Below, one piece after another: positions 38,416 through 48,111 of a stretch of DNA of 60,989 nt. The translations under genes were made by a program, and so were the position numbers. The notes under the pieces were generated by a model, which made no database searches, was not told where the DNA came from, and saw only the letters and a program-made list of their open reading frames with translations. Positions within the stretch are counted from its first letter, which is position 1. Every line of letters starts with the position of its first letter. The DNA is from Kluyvera georgiana ATCC 51603 (lineage in GTDB: Bacteria; Pseudomonadota; Gammaproteobacteria; Enterobacterales; Enterobacteriaceae): the NCBI RefSeq assembly GCF_001654985.1, contig NZ_LXEU01000050.1, forward strand, positions 1-60,989, written 5' to 3'.

Positions 38416-39525
38416 TCAGATAAACAGATTCTGATACTCGATCAACGCCAGCATCGCCATCGCCTGCCCATAAGGCATGGTGGTACGTTCAATATTGCGA
38501 TAGTAGTCAAGATCCTTACCCATCCCTGTACCGAAAGAAACATTGGCCAGTTCACCCTGCGGGCTAATCTGCCGCATCACGCCTTCCGCAGCGGCAATCC
38601 CCGTAGTGAGAAAACGTTTATCGATATAGCGCAGACGCACCGCTTTCAGAATGCCATACGCAAAACCCGCTGAAGCCGACGATTCCAAATAAGAATGCGG
38701 GTCATCCAGCAGCGTGTGCCATAACCCACTTTCTCTATCCTGCCGCTGCGCCAAAGCCGCTACCTGCCGCGCCAACTGGCCCAGCAAGAACTCACGCACC
38801 GGGTCGCCTTTCGGCAGGTCGAGCATCTCGATAAAGTCCGGGATGGCCACCGTCACCCAGCTGTTGCCGCGCCCCCAAAGCGCGTTAGCATAGTGATGGC
38901 GCCCCTCAAAGTTCCAGCCGTGATACCACAGCCCGGTCGGCGCATCGCACAGGTACTGCGAATGCAGCAGGAACTGACGCTTAGCCTCGTCCACCCACTG
39001 TGGACGATTGAGCACCAGCCCGGCCTTCGCCAGCGGCATCACGCTCATCATCAGCGTATCGTCCCATAGTTGCTGATGATGCGCGAAATTGAAGGTCATA
39101 TGCTGCAGGCCACCCAGCTCGGTACGCGGCATGTCATGCATCACCCAGTTGGCCCAGATATCGATGTAACGCCGCCATGGCGTATAGCCAGTCTCTTCGT
39201 ACAATGCGGCAAGCGTCAGCATTGGCGCCATGGTATTGACGTTTTTAGTCGGCGTACCTTCGCGAAAACGGTCGGTAAACCACTGTTCGATAATCGCCAT
39301 CCAGCGCGGGTTACGCGTCTGCAGCCAGTATTGCCACAGGCCGTACAGCCCGATGCCGTGAGTCCATTCCCATCCGCCCCACCCTTTGGTGTCTACCACC
39401 CTGCCATCCGTCAGCGTCATGAGAAACGCACCGTTTTCATCACGAATATTCACCAGCGCATCAATCAGCTTTTCCGTCATCTGCACCGTCTGTTCAGCGC
39501 TAAACTGCAGTTGCTCTCTGCCCAT
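38416..39525 (-). CDS. GH105 unsaturated rhamnogalacturonyl hydrolase (RhiN/YteR-like)
   Basis: 369-aa (alpha/alpha)6-barrel hydrolase without signal peptide, so cytoplasmic. It resembles RhiN/YteR, which remove the unsaturated galacturonyl residue from rhamnogalacturonan-I lyase products. Family segments: KGWGGWEWTHGIGLYGLWQY near residues 48-67, WDDTLMMSVMPLAKAG near 155, and GLWYHGWNFEGRHHYANALW near 197. Third gene of the ogl-togB-GH105 operon, 9 nt after togB, with GAGG ahead of the ATG. GH88 is an alternative family, but the length and motifs fit GH105 better. Confidence 0.87.
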   Translation of the reverse strand: MGREQLQFSAEQTVQMTEKLIDALVNIRDENGAFLMTLTDGRVVDTKGWGGWEWTHGIGLYGLWQYWLQTRNPRWMAIIEQWFTDRFREGTPTKNVNTMAPMLTLAALYEETGYTPWRRYIDIWANWVMHDMPRTELGGLQHMTFNFAHHQQLWDDTLMMSVMPLAKAGLVLNRPQWVDEAKRQFLLHSQYLCDAPTGLWYHGWNFEGRHHYANALWGRGNSWVTVAIPDFIEMLDLPKGDPVREFLLGQLARQVAALAQRQDRESGLWHTLLDDPHSYLESSASAGFAYGILKAVRLRYIDKRFLTTGIAAAEGVMRQISPQGELANVSFGTGMGKDLDYYRNIERTTMPYGQAMAMLALIEYQNLFI

Positions 39526-39534
39526 GAAAACCTC

Positions 39535-40830
39535 TTATTTCATCGGTGTATGTTTGCGCAGCGCGCGCTTGGCGGTACGTTCGAACTCTTTGGCGGCGTC
39601 TTCAGGGCTGATTTTGCCGTAGTCAATCCGCTGGGTCAGATCCAGCCAGTACTGTTCGATCTCCGGGTTTTTAAAGTACGGCGAGACGTAGACGTTATCC
39701 GACGGCATGCTCTCCACCAGTTTCAGGCCGGTAATCACCGGGTCGTCCGGCTGTGCCATCGTGTTATTCATCACGTAGTCCGCCGCCGCTTTACTCACCG
39801 GAAAGCCTCTCTCCAGCCCCATCAGCGCGACGCCTTGCGGCTGATTAAACATGTAATTCATCAGCATCGCCGCCTCTTTGGGATGCTTCGTGTTACGGCT
39901 AATGGCGAATATCATCGACGGTTTGATAAATAACCCTGCATCCTTCGCCCCCGACAGCAGCGGATATGGCCCCACCTCCAGTTTTGCCGGTGGCGCCAGG
40001 GTATCTTCATACTTAGCGACTGCCGAACTCATCAGGTTAGAGCCGCCGAATTCGCCGTTGATCCACGGCTTCATTTCGAACGGCTGCGCTTTACCAAACG
40101 ACTGAATATACTTCTGACTCGGCAGGACGTGTTCGTTCACCAGCTTCTGATAGACTTTGACAAATTCCAGCCACTGCGCCTCGCTATAGGTGAACTCTCC
40201 TTTTTCGTTGAGCATCGGCTGGTTGTATTTCTGCACCATCCACGAATTAATGAGTTCCATTGAGGTGGTGACGATAGCCGGATAGTCATTGTCGCCAAGC
40301 TTCTCTTTAAAGATCTTACCGGCGGCGTACAGCTCATCCCAGGTTTTCGGGTAGGCCAGCCCGACCTTTTTCCATGTTTCGGTGTTGTAGTAGAGAATGG
40401 GTGCCACCAGTGAAACGGGCAGCCCCTGCACTTTGCCGTTCACCGTCACGGTCCCCAGCTTGCCCGCATAGTTTTCCAGCCCGACCTCTTTGCTAAGCTG
40501 ATTGAGATCGTAAAAGCCATCACCGGATCGTGAGAACACCTGTATCCAGCTCCAGTCAAGCTGCATGACGTCCGGTTCATTTTTCCCTGCAATCTGGGTG
40601 GAGAGGCGTGAAACGAAACCGTCCCAGCCGGTGTATTCAGCCTTCACCTTAATGTTGGGATGCGCCTGCTCAAAGGCGCGAATAGTTTTCAGGGTGTTCT
40701 GGTGACGCGAGTTCGCCCCCCACCAGGAGACGCGCAGGGTCACGCTGTCGCTATCGTCCGCTATCGCCGGCGCAATGCAAAATATGCCGCCGCAGGCCAG
40801 CAGCAGCGAGAGTGCTATTTTTTTCATCAT
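39535..40830 (-). CDS. togB: Oligogalacturonide-type periplasmic binding protein (TogB-like)
   Basis: 431-aa family-1 solute-binding protein. The signal peptide MMKKIALSLLLACGGIFCIA, cleaved after AIA, is followed by VTLRVSWWGANSRHQNTLKT and PDVMQLDWSWIQVF, typical of oligogalacturonide/rhamnogalacturonide binding proteins. Overlaps ogl by 4 nt. It would hand sugars to TogMN. An ABC importer with its binding protein in a different operon, both flanking a regulator, is unusual but workable. Confidence 0.87.
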   Translation of the reverse strand: MMKKIALSLLLACGGIFCIAPAIADDSDSVTLRVSWWGANSRHQNTLKTIRAFEQAHPNIKVKAEYTGWDGFVSRLSTQIAGKNEPDVMQLDWSWIQVFSRSGDGFYDLNQLSKEVGLENYAGKLGTVTVNGKVQGLPVSLVAPILYYNTETWKKVGLAYPKTWDELYAAGKIFKEKLGDNDYPAIVTTSMELINSWMVQKYNQPMLNEKGEFTYSEAQWLEFVKVYQKLVNEHVLPSQKYIQSFGKAQPFEMKPWINGEFGGSNLMSSAVAKYEDTLAPPAKLEVGPYPLLSGAKDAGLFIKPSMIFAISRNTKHPKEAAMLMNYMFNQPQGVALMGLERGFPVSKAAADYVMNNTMAQPDDPVITGLKLVESMPSDNVYVSPYFKNPEIEQYWLDLTQRIDYGKISPEDAAKEFERTAKRALRKHTPMK

Positions 40831-41996
40831 AAACGTCCTGTCAGCAGTGCGGAGACATCCGCCAGGTAAACAGCAGGTAATCCCTCGCGATCGGAGGTAT
40901 AAAGTACGTGGCGCAGATCCGGGCTAAACGACGGGTGTGGATGGCTTGCCTGACACTGGCCGTCAATCACTCGCCATGAGGTATCGTGGCGGACAATCCG
41001 CCGCGTTTGCTTCTCACCCGGCTTAAACAGGTAGAGCCAGGGGTCTGTCAGCGTCGCATAGCCGCCCTCGTCGGTGAGATCCACCGGCGTTCCGCAGCCG
41101 TCACCCACCAGCAGCGAGCCATCAAAATTGCTCATCAGGTGTGAACAAGCGGGCATCTGCATTACCTTTTCGCTCCGCGTGCTGCCCGCCAACGTCTGGC
41201 AAATATGGCGCTGATGTGTCTCTTTATGCAGGGAGACGAAAATGATGCGCGAACCGTCCGGCACCCAGAACTCATGGGTAAAGGTTTCCTCTTCGTCCTG
41301 GCTCACCGGCGCGGAAAGCCCCGTCTGACGCTGATGCAACCAGATACGGTTGCGAATCAGATCGTGCGGTCCTTCATGACAGTACATGATGGTATCGGTA
41401 TCGCCGGGGCGAAAACCGGGGTGTCCTAACCAGCGCGGCTCTTCAAACAGTTGTTCGCTGCGACCGGAAGCAAGGTCGATGACTTCACAGCGCGTGGTCG
41501 GGTTCATATGATACTGTCGCTGGAAATCGCTCCAGTCGTGCAACGGCAGATAACTTTCCGCCGACAGCGACATGCCGATCATTTTGCGGCCACTGCTGTC
41601 GGGCGCCCAGGCACTGGTGCTTACCCACTGGGCAGGCAGTTGGTACAGTACCTGTTCCTGCAAGGTATCCAGCTCTACACGCACGATTTGCCGGTTGTGG
41701 CGCATAAAGATCAGCCCGCTATCGTCATCAGTGATAAACCCGTCAAAGCTATTATCGCCAGCCCCATCGGTGAGCTGGCGCAGCGTGCACTGCTCAAGAT
41801 CGAGCAGCCAGTAGTTCCAGTTACCCTGTTCAACGCCGCCAATCAGCAGTTGTGTTCCTCCCTGTAAAAAGCACTTTTGATAGAAATAGTTGCGATGAAA
41901 AATGCGCCCCAGTGGCGTTAAGCGCATAACGCGAACGCCGGTCACCGGATCGGTTTCAGTAATAAAAGCAAGCGGAGTGATATCACCCTTGGCCAT
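40827..41996 (-). CDS. ogl: Oligogalacturonate lyase (PL22)
   Basis: 389-aa cytoplasmic beta-propeller lyase that splits (unsaturated) digalacturonate to 5-keto-4-deoxyuronate. The metal ligands and base known from Yersinia Ogl (His242, His287, Gln350, His353, His355 as recalled) are all found here one position earlier: H241 in HEFWVPDG, H286 in CSHLMSNFDGS, Q349/H352/H354 in QASHPHPS. So the enzyme should be active. No signal peptide. First gene of the minus operon ogl-togB-GH105; GAGGAAAC precedes the ATG. Divergent from rhiE. Confidence 0.95.
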   Translation of the reverse strand: MAKGDITPLAFITETDPVTGVRVMRLTPLGRIFHRNYFYQKCFLQGGTQLLIGGVEQGNWNYWLLDLEQCTLRQLTDGAGDNSFDGFITDDDSGLIFMRHNRQIVRVELDTLQEQVLYQLPAQWVSTSAWAPDSSGRKMIGMSLSAESYLPLHDWSDFQRQYHMNPTTRCEVIDLASGRSEQLFEEPRWLGHPGFRPGDTDTIMYCHEGPHDLIRNRIWLHQRQTGLSAPVSQDEEETFTHEFWVPDGSRIIFVSLHKETHQRHICQTLAGSTRSEKVMQMPACSHLMSNFDGSLLVGDGCGTPVDLTDEGGYATLTDPWLYLFKPGEKQTRRIVRHDTSWRVIDGQCQASHPHPSFSPDLRHVLYTSDREGLPAVYLADVSALLTGRL

Positions 41997-42328
41997 AGTT
42001 TCCTCAATATCAGGCGTGGACGGTGAACTGACAGCTCAGAATGTCAGCGCGTCTGTGAAGCAGTCCTACCAGACGCAGACATCAGCATGCCAACGGCGTC
42101 AGGAAATAACCTTTGAAATAAGGACAAAATACGACGACGAGTGACGCATTAATCAAGGTTGCAGCGTTATCATTAATAATCACAGGAATGCTCACATTCT
42201 TAACCGATTAAATCCCATTCTTTGTATTTCCGACAAAAACAGGGTTGTGGCTGGTTATTTTATAAAGGTTTTAATGACGTCATAGATGATTAACTGTTCC
42301 GACACAGCTATCCACAAGAGTGAATAAT
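41997..42328. other. Divergent control region between ogl and rhiE
   Basis: 332 nt, AT-rich in the right half, no gene. It must hold the promoters of the ogl and rhiE operons. A perfect 10-bp palindrome ATGACGTCAT lies at 42274-42283, about 45 nt before rhiE, and a direct repeat GAAATAA at 42103 and 42115. No good KdgR or CRP match was found by eye. Confidence 0.5.
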
Positions 42329-44041
42329 ATGAGGCTAACGTCTACTGCATCTATGCTGGCGATATTGCTCTCCACGGCAATATCGCCAGCATGGGCCGTT
42401 AAGTTTGAAAAACAGCAAGATAAATATCTTATTGATAATGGCAAATTGAAAATCACCCTTGCAGCATCGGGAAATATCACCCATCTGAAGATGGGCAATA
42501 ATAACCTGCTGGCACATTTATCCGGCACCCAGCGCGATCCTGATAAAATTCGCAGCGGTTACCTTGATTATCACTCAGGGCGCGTTACACCATTTATTGC
42601 CAACAAATTCACGCTCATCGAAAATACTCCACAGCGGCTGCACATTATGTTTCAGGGAGAAAACCCTGAGAAACTCGCGCTGGAATATCACTATATTATC
42701 CCGCAAGGCAGCAACGGATTTTATAGCTACGTCGTGGCGGAAAATAAAACACCCAAACCGGTATTAGTCAGTGAGCTTCGGGTGGTATATCGCTTTGACC
42801 CTCTGCGCCTGAATCATCTGTTTAACAGCCAGCGTGACGGCGTGCCTTTGCTGTATAGCGCATTAGAAAAGTTACCCAAAATCCAGGATGAAACCTGGCG
42901 TTTACCCTCTGGTGACGTCTATAGCAAGTATGATTTCGCCGGCTATCAGCGACAGCTGCCTTTCTGGGGAGTCTATGGCGACGGGCTCGGCGCATGGCTG
43001 ATCCCCGCCTCACCGGAGTACTTTTCCGGCGACAGCAACAAGCAAGAGTTGCTGGTTCATCAGGATGCCATCGTCCTCAACTACCTGACCGGCGCGCACC
43101 TTGGCTCTCCCGATATGATTGCGCCGCCGGGCTGGCAGAAGCTATACGGCCCGTGGTTTATGTACTTCAATCAGGGCGATGCCGAAACGCTGAAGCAGGA
43201 CGTCCAGCGTCAGGCGCTTGCCGAACAGCGCGCCTGGCCCTACACGTGGGTGAAAGACGACCGCTATAGCACCCAACGCGCCGAAGTGCTTGGCCGAGTG
43301 CTCTCGCCGACAAAGGTCAATGTCACCCTCAGTTCCTCACTCACCGAGCCGACCGATCTCCAGACCCTGGGCTATGCCTGGAGCAGCACCAGTGACGCGC
43401 AGGGCCGAATCGCCTTCAACAACGTGGTAAAAGGCCAGTATCGGCTTGATGTTTATGCCAGCGAAGGCCAGCGCCCCGGGCTGCTGTACAGCACTACGGT
43501 CAACATTCAGGATGATGCTACGGTGCTGGCAGACATTACGCTGCCGCCCTTCGTCGCGCCGCTGTGGTCCATCGGCCAGTCCGACCGTTCAGCCAGCGAG
43601 TTCCGCTTCGGCAATGCTCCACGAGGCTGGCAGTGGCAGCATCGCGTCCCCGCCAGTCTGACGTTCGATATCGGACGCAGCGACCCGCATCAGGACTGGT
43701 ATTACGCGCAGACCCAGCCCGGCGATTGGTCGATTCGCTTTAGCGATACCGCCGATCGTCAGCCCCGTTATTTAAACGTCGCGTTCGCCGCGGTCAGTAA
43801 CTTCGGTATGGACCACCCAACCAAACCCGTCATGCAGGTGTTGTTAAATAATAAAGTCATTAAAACGCTGACATACGAAAACGATAAGGCCATTTACCGT
43901 GGCGCAACCCGTAGCGGTAAATACCATAACGAAAAAATAGAACTGCCTGCGGACAAGATGGTTAATGGCAATAATACCGTTACCTTCCGACTCCAGGGTG
44001 GAGCATTTATGTACGACTTTATCTCGTGGTCTAAACAATAA
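42329..44041 (+). CDS. rhiE: Rhamnogalacturonate lyase (PL4)
   Basis: 570-aa exported lyase that cuts the alternating rhamnose-galacturonate backbone of rhamnogalacturonan I. Signal peptide MRLTSTASMLAILLSTAISP, cleaved after AWA. Then the PL4 catalytic beta-sandwich (KQQDKYLIDNGKLKITLAAS), a fibronectin-III-like domain around residues 325-420 (RGRVLSPTKVNVTLSSS region) and a C-terminal carbohydrate-binding-like domain. In Dickeya RhiE leaves the cell by type II secretion; no secretion genes are here, so it may act in the periplasm. ATG at 42329 has AAGAG upstream; a GTG three codons earlier is possible. Confidence 0.92.
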   Translation: MRLTSTASMLAILLSTAISPAWAVKFEKQQDKYLIDNGKLKITLAASGNITHLKMGNNNLLAHLSGTQRDPDKIRSGYLDYHSGRVTPFIANKFTLIENTPQRLHIMFQGENPEKLALEYHYIIPQGSNGFYSYVVAENKTPKPVLVSELRVVYRFDPLRLNHLFNSQRDGVPLLYSALEKLPKIQDETWRLPSGDVYSKYDFAGYQRQLPFWGVYGDGLGAWLIPASPEYFSGDSNKQELLVHQDAIVLNYLTGAHLGSPDMIAPPGWQKLYGPWFMYFNQGDAETLKQDVQRQALAEQRAWPYTWVKDDRYSTQRAEVLGRVLSPTKVNVTLSSSLTEPTDLQTLGYAWSSTSDAQGRIAFNNVVKGQYRLDVYASEGQRPGLLYSTTVNIQDDATVLADITLPPFVAPLWSIGQSDRSASEFRFGNAPRGWQWQHRVPASLTFDIGRSDPHQDWYYAQTQPGDWSIRFSDTADRQPRYLNVAFAAVSNFGMDHPTKPVMQVLLNNKVIKTLTYENDKAIYRGATRSGKYHNEKIELPADKMVNGNNTVTFRLQGGAFMYDFISWSKQ

Positions 44042-44051
44042 GAGGGAAAAT

Positions 44052-44807
44052 ATGTTATCTCGTAAATACCTTATGGCAGGATGCGTCTTATTAGTTAGCC
44101 AGGTTGCACTGGCAGAGGAAGGTTCATCACCGATTAAAGCACTAAGTCTGGATTATCGACACGAATATCGAACGCGCGACCGGACGCATTATGACAAGTT
44201 GAACATGTCAGCGGCCCTGCCGAATAATTTTAATTTTTCAATAGAAACAAAATATAAAACAGGTGGCAAAGACACCAAAGACAAAATGTTTTCTGATCCG
44301 GTGATCAACGCGGTTGAGCTTACTCTCTCCCGCGTTTTTATATTTGACAACTTCAAAATATCGCCACTAATTCAACCAGAATTCAACAACGAACGTACAG
44401 AATGGAAATTTGGCTTCGTGCCCTGGTATACCTTTAATGAAAACTGGGCCATCGGCGGGATGTACCGTTTTGAAATGACCGATTATGCCAACGATCCCGA
44501 CTGCGGCTATAACGGTGATAAATCCTGTAGCACCAACAAACATCGTACGGTAAACCGTGGCGATATCTATTTGCGTTACACCTGGGACCGTTTCTCCACT
44601 ACCTATAAATTTATCTATAAGCACGGCGATGAAATTCTCTGGGGCAACCAGCACTACGACTACGAGCAGGAGTGGCAGTTTGACTACTTGCTGGGTGATA
44701 AGAAAGAGTGGAAACCGTACGTTACTTTCGGCGATATAGGGCGCTCGTCCAAGTCCACCGAACGTCAGTTCCGTCTGCGTATGGGGGTGGTCTACACCTT
44801 TAAATAA
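44052..44807 (+). CDS. kdgM: KdgM-family oligogalacturonate-specific porin
   Basis: 251-aa outer-membrane beta-barrel, signal peptide MLSRKYLMAGCVLLVSQVAL with cleavage after ALA. The mature protein opens LSLDYRHEYRTRDRTHYD and has alternating arginine-rich strands typical of KdgM/NanC monomeric anion-sugar porins. GAGGG is 5 nt ahead of the ATG; begins 10 nt after rhiE, same operon. The last residue is Lys after the usual C-terminal Phe, a small departure from the Omp end signal. Two cysteines (residues about 156 and 163) may form a loop disulfide. Confidence 0.92.
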   Translation: MLSRKYLMAGCVLLVSQVALAEEGSSPIKALSLDYRHEYRTRDRTHYDKLNMSAALPNNFNFSIETKYKTGGKDTKDKMFSDPVINAVELTLSRVFIFDNFKISPLIQPEFNNERTEWKFGFVPWYTFNENWAIGGMYRFEMTDYANDPDCGYNGDKSCSTNKHRTVNRGDIYLRYTWDRFSTTYKFIYKHGDEILWGNQHYDYEQEWQFDYLLGDKKEWKPYVTFGDIGRSSKSTERQFRLRMGVVYTFK

Positions 44808-44816
44808 TCCGTTTTC

Positions 44817-44842
44817 GCGATAGCGCCAGGCGGCGCTATCGC
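44817..44842 (+). terminator. Hairpin after kdgM
   Basis: 11-bp perfect stem GCGATAGCGCC / GGCGCTATCGC with AGGC loop, 9 nt after the kdgM stop, without a T run. Probably an mRNA 3' stabiliser ahead of the true terminator at 44897. Confidence 0.55.
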
Positions 44843-44896
44843 ACTGCTTCTGTTCTACATGCCACGTTAGCGTTTACTTTTGCAATCGTCTGTTTT

Positions 44897-44924
44897 GGGG
44901 CCAGCCATCGGCCCCGTTTTTTTT
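44897..44924 (+). terminator. kdgM operon terminator
   Basis: GGGGCC / GGCCCC stem with a 7-nt loop followed by eight T. The T run reaches into the acnA stop codon on the opposite strand. Confidence 0.88.
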
Positions 44925-47598
44925 AGCTCAACATATTACGAATCACATAGTGCAAAATACCGTCGTTCTGGTAGTAGGTTAGCTCGGTCGCCGTATCGAT
45001 ACGGCAGCGGCACAGCACGGTTTGCTGCTGACCATCTGCCCGGGTGAGCACGACGGGGATCGTTGCCCCCGGCTTCAGTTGCTGTAGCCCGGCGATATCA
45101 ATCCTTTCCTCGCCGGTGAGCTGCAGCGTTTTGCGGCTTTGGCCCTGCGGGAACTCCAGCGGCAGTATGCCCATACCGATAAGGTTGGAACGGTGGATAC
45201 GTTCAAACGACTCTGCAATCACCACGCGGACTCCGAGCAAGCGCGGGCCTTTCGCCGCCCAGTCGCGGCTGGAACCCGAGCCATACTCTTTACCCGCAAT
45301 CACCGCCAGCGGCGTGCCCTGCGCCTGATAATGCATCGCCGCATCGTAGATCGACATCACCTCATTTCCGGGCAGCAGGCGCGTCATGCCCCCTTCCACA
45401 CCGGGCACCATCTCGTTGCGGATACGAATATTGGCGAACGTACCGCGCATCATCACCAGATGGTTGCCGCGACGGGAACCGTAGGAGTTAAAGTCGCGGG
45501 TGGCCACGCCATTTTCCTGCAAATAACGCCCTGCCGGGCTATCCGCCTTGATGCTCCCTGCCGGGGAAATATGGTCAGTGGTGACCGAGTCGCCAAGCAT
45601 CGCCAGCACGCGCGCACCATGAATATCTTTCACCGGTTCAGGGATCGCGCCCATCTCGTCAAAGAACGGCGACAGGCGAATATAGGTGGAGTCATTTTGC
45701 CAACGGTAAGTGTCCGAGGCAGGCACGTCGATCGCCTGCCACTCTGGCGTGCCGGCAAACACCGCCGCGTACTCTTTGTGGAACATATCGGTCGATACCT
45801 GCTGCACCGCGCGCGCAATTTCATCGCTGCCCGGCCAGATATCCTTCAGGTATACCGCTCTCCCCTGACTATCTTCTCCTAGCGGATCCCGCGTCAGATC
45901 GACGGTCATATTACCCGCCAACGCGTAAGCAACCACCAGCGGCGGCGAGGCCAACCAGTTGGTTTTTACCAGCGGATGGATACGACCTTCAAAGTTACGG
46001 TTGCCGGAAAGCACCGCACCAACGGTCAGATCGCCTTGTTTGATCGCGCTTTCAATCGGATCGGGCAATGGGCCTGAGTTACCAATACAGGTGGTACAGC
46101 CGTAGCCAACCAGGTTAAAGCCCAGCTGGTCAAGATACGGCGTCAGCCCGGCATAGGCCAGGTATTCCGACACCACCTTCGACCCCGGCGCCAGCGACGC
46201 TTTGACCCACGGCTTCGGCTTTAATCCGCGCGCAACGGCATTTTTCGCCAGCAGCCCGGCGGCCATCAGCACACTCGGGTTCGAGGTGTTGGTACACGAG
46301 GTAATCGCGGCAATCACGACCGCCCCTTCCGGCAATGCATACTGCTCGCCGTTGAGGCTAAAGGCGACGGCCGGCTTTGCTGTACCTGCACCGTTCACCT
46401 CCAGTTCAGTCGTGGCGTTAAACGCTTTCGGCACGTTGCCCAGCGCGACGCGGTCCTGCGGGCGTTTCGGCCCGGCGAGGCTCGCCTCGACATCGCCCAT
46501 ATCCAACGCCAGCGTCTGACTGAAGACCGGCTCATCGCCAGCGTGCCGCCACATGCCCTGCGCTTTGGCATAGGCCTCCACCAGCGCCACCTGTTCATCG
46601 CTGCGCCCGCTCAGGCGCATGTAGGAGAGCGTGACGTCATCAATCGGGAAGAAACCGCAGGTTGCCCCGTATTCCGGAGCCATATTGGCGATAGTCGCGC
46701 GGTCGGCCAGCGGCAGTGAATCCAGTCCATCGCCGTAGAATTCAACAAATTTCCCCACCACGCCAAGCTGGCGCAACATTTGGGTGACGGTGAGCACGAG
46801 GTCGGTGGCGGTAATCCCTTCACGCAGCTTGCCGGTCAGCTTGAAGCCGACAACATCGGGAATCAACATGGAGACCGGCTGCCCGAGCATCGCCGCTTCC
46901 GCTTCAATACCGCCAACCCCCCAGCCCAGCACGCCCAGGCCGTTAATCATGGTGGTGTGGGAATCGGTACCGACCAGCGTGTCCGGGTAGGCCACCCATT
47001 CATTGCCCTGCAGTTCACTCCACACCGCCTGCCCCAGATATTCAAGGTTAACCTGATGACAAATACCGGTGCCCGGTGGTACCACGCGGAAGCGACTGAA
47101 CGCCTGCTGCCCCCAGCGTAAGAAGGTGTAGCGTTCGTGGTTGCGCGACATTTCAAGCCGCACGTTTTCCTCGAAGGCATCCTCATCGCCAAAGCGGTCT
47201 ACGGTGACCGAGTGGTCAATCACCAAATCGACCGGCGACAAAGGGTTCACCTTGTGGGTATCGCCACCAAGGCGCTTCACCGCCTCGCGCATGGCAGCCA
47301 AATCCACCACTGCCGGTACACCGGTAAAATCCTGCATCAGCACACGGGCGGGACGATAGGCAATCTCCCGGTCGGCATGGGCGTTTTTCAGCCAGCCCGC
47401 CAGCGCCTGAATGTCGTCGGCAGTCACCGAGTCGCCATCCTGCCAGCGCAGAAGGTTTTCCAGTAAAACTTTGAGTGATTTCGGCAAGCGGGCGATATCG
47501 CCAAGGGTCTTTGCGGCCAGCGCTAAGCTGTAGTAGTGGTAGGTTTTATTGTCGACCTGTAGCGTTTCCTTGCAGGCCTCTCGTAGGGTTGACGACAT
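44923..47598 (-). CDS. acnA: Aconitate hydratase A
   Basis: 891-aa iron-sulfur enzyme, E. coli length, converting citrate and isocitrate in the TCA cycle; stress and stationary-phase form, more stable to oxidation than AcnB. The three cluster cysteines are in [10 protein letters not shown] and [13 protein letters not shown] (near 435, 501, 504). The swivel domain with [16 protein letters not shown] lies near residue 775. TAAGGAGGAG lies ahead of the ATG. Own promoter region of about 210 nt, but also downstream of the Fur-box-linked ymiA-yciX pair. Confidence 0.98.
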   Translation of the reverse strand: MSSTLREACKETLQVDNKTYHYYSLALAAKTLGDIARLPKSLKVLLENLLRWQDGDSVTADDIQALAGWLKNAHADREIAYRPARVLMQDFTGVPAVVDLAAMREAVKRLGGDTHKVNPLSPVDLVIDHSVTVDRFGDEDAFEENVRLEMSRNHERYTFLRWGQQAFSRFRVVPPGTGICHQVNLEYLGQAVWSELQGNEWVAYPDTLVGTDSHTTMINGLGVLGWGVGGIEAEAAMLGQPVSMLIPDVVGFKLTGKLREGITATDLVLTVTQMLRQLGVVGKFVEFYGDGLDSLPLADRATIANMAPEYGATCGFFPIDDVTLSYMRLSGRSDEQVALVEAYAKAQGMWRHAGDEPVFSQTLALDMGDVEASLAGPKRPQDRVALGNVPKAFNATTELEVNGAGTAKPAVAFSLNGEQYALPEGAVVIAAITSCTNTSNPSVLMAAGLLAKNAVARGLKPKPWVKASLAPGSKVVSEYLAYAGLTPYLDQLGFNLVGYGCTTCIGNSGPLPDPIESAIKQGDLTVGAVLSGNRNFEGRIHPLVKTNWLASPPLVVAYALAGNMTVDLTRDPLGEDSQGRAVYLKDIWPGSDEIARAVQQVSTDMFHKEYAAVFAGTPEWQAIDVPASDTYRWQNDSTYIRLSPFFDEMGAIPEPVKDIHGARVLAMLGDSVTTDHISPAGSIKADSPAGRYLQENGVATRDFNSYGSRRGNHLVMMRGTFANIRIRNEMVPGVEGGMTRLLPGNEVMSIYDAAMHYQAQGTPLAVIAGKEYGSGSSRDWAAKGPRLLGVRVVIAESFERIHRSNLIGMGILPLEFPQGQSRKTLQLTGEERIDIAGLQQLKPGATIPVVLTRADGQQQTVLCRCRIDTATELTYYQNDGILHYVIRNMLS

Positions 47599-47809
47599 AG
47601 CTCCTCCTTAAATGACGGGAATTGCACACTCTGACACTCCTCAGAGCCTCTATTAAAGATAACACAACGACCCGAACACGCCGGAAAAGGGCTCAGATTG
47701 ATAAATGCATCAACACTTTATTAAAAAAGAGACGAAGGGAAATAAATAGCAGGGGAAGGATTTTCTGAATATAGCAGTAGGGAAAGAAAAATGAGCAATA
47801 ACCCTGGAG

Positions 47810-47974
47810 TTACTGTTTCTTATTCTCATCCTGATTGAACAGTTCGATAAACTCTTTTTGCTCAGGCGTCAATTTCCACTCGTCCGGGACATTGACCTTA
47901 TTATTATTCTCAACGGGTTTCTTTGCCGCCGGCGCGCGGGGCTTCGCCGGTTTAACGCGTTCAGACGTCAGCAT
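47810..47974 (-). CDS. yciX: YciX, small conserved protein
   Basis: 54-aa basic-then-acidic protein (MLTSERVKPAKPRAPAAKK, ending DEWKLTPEQKEFIELFNQ). Matches the E. coli small gene between ymiA and acnA in place and in its C-terminal DEWKLTPEQ. The longer frame upstream is a shadow of ymiA. Starts 2 nt after the ymiA stop, so the two are translationally coupled. Function unknown. Confidence 0.8.
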   Translation of the reverse strand: MLTSERVKPAKPRAPAAKKPVENNNKVNVPDEWKLTPEQKEFIELFNQDENKKQ

Positions 47975-47976
47975 GG

Positions 47977-48093
47977 TTAGCCCCAGAACTTCCAGATCAG
48001 CAGTGCGACAGCCACCCAGAACAGCGCAGAACCCAGGAATACGCTTAGCCATGCTTTGCGCTTCACGCCCGGTTCTTTATTTTCTGACGCCAT
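47977..48093 (-). CDS. ymiA: YmiA, small single-pass membrane protein
   Basis: 38-aa protein not long enough for a standard ORF search. Cytoplasmic basic head (MASENKEPGVKRKAW) then one membrane helix (LSVFLGSALFWVAVALLIW) ending KFWG. Closely matches the tail of E. coli YmiA, with a shorter N-terminus. GAGAGG precedes the ATG. Function unknown. A Fur-like box lies 19 nt upstream. Confidence 0.85.
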   Translation of the reverse strand: MASENKEPGVKRKAWLSVFLGSALFWVAVALLIWKFWG

Positions 48094-48111
48094 TACATGC
48101 CTCTCAAAATC

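Noticed and set aside
47698-47713. TTGAT-N6-ATCAA inverted repeat upstream of acnA, resembling an FNR site
   Set aside because: FNR sites have a 4-nt spacer; the 6-nt spacer here makes binding unlikely.
47599-47809. Search for a ymiC-like small gene between yciX and acnA
   Set aside because: No minus-strand ATG with a ribosome site opens a frame in this gap.
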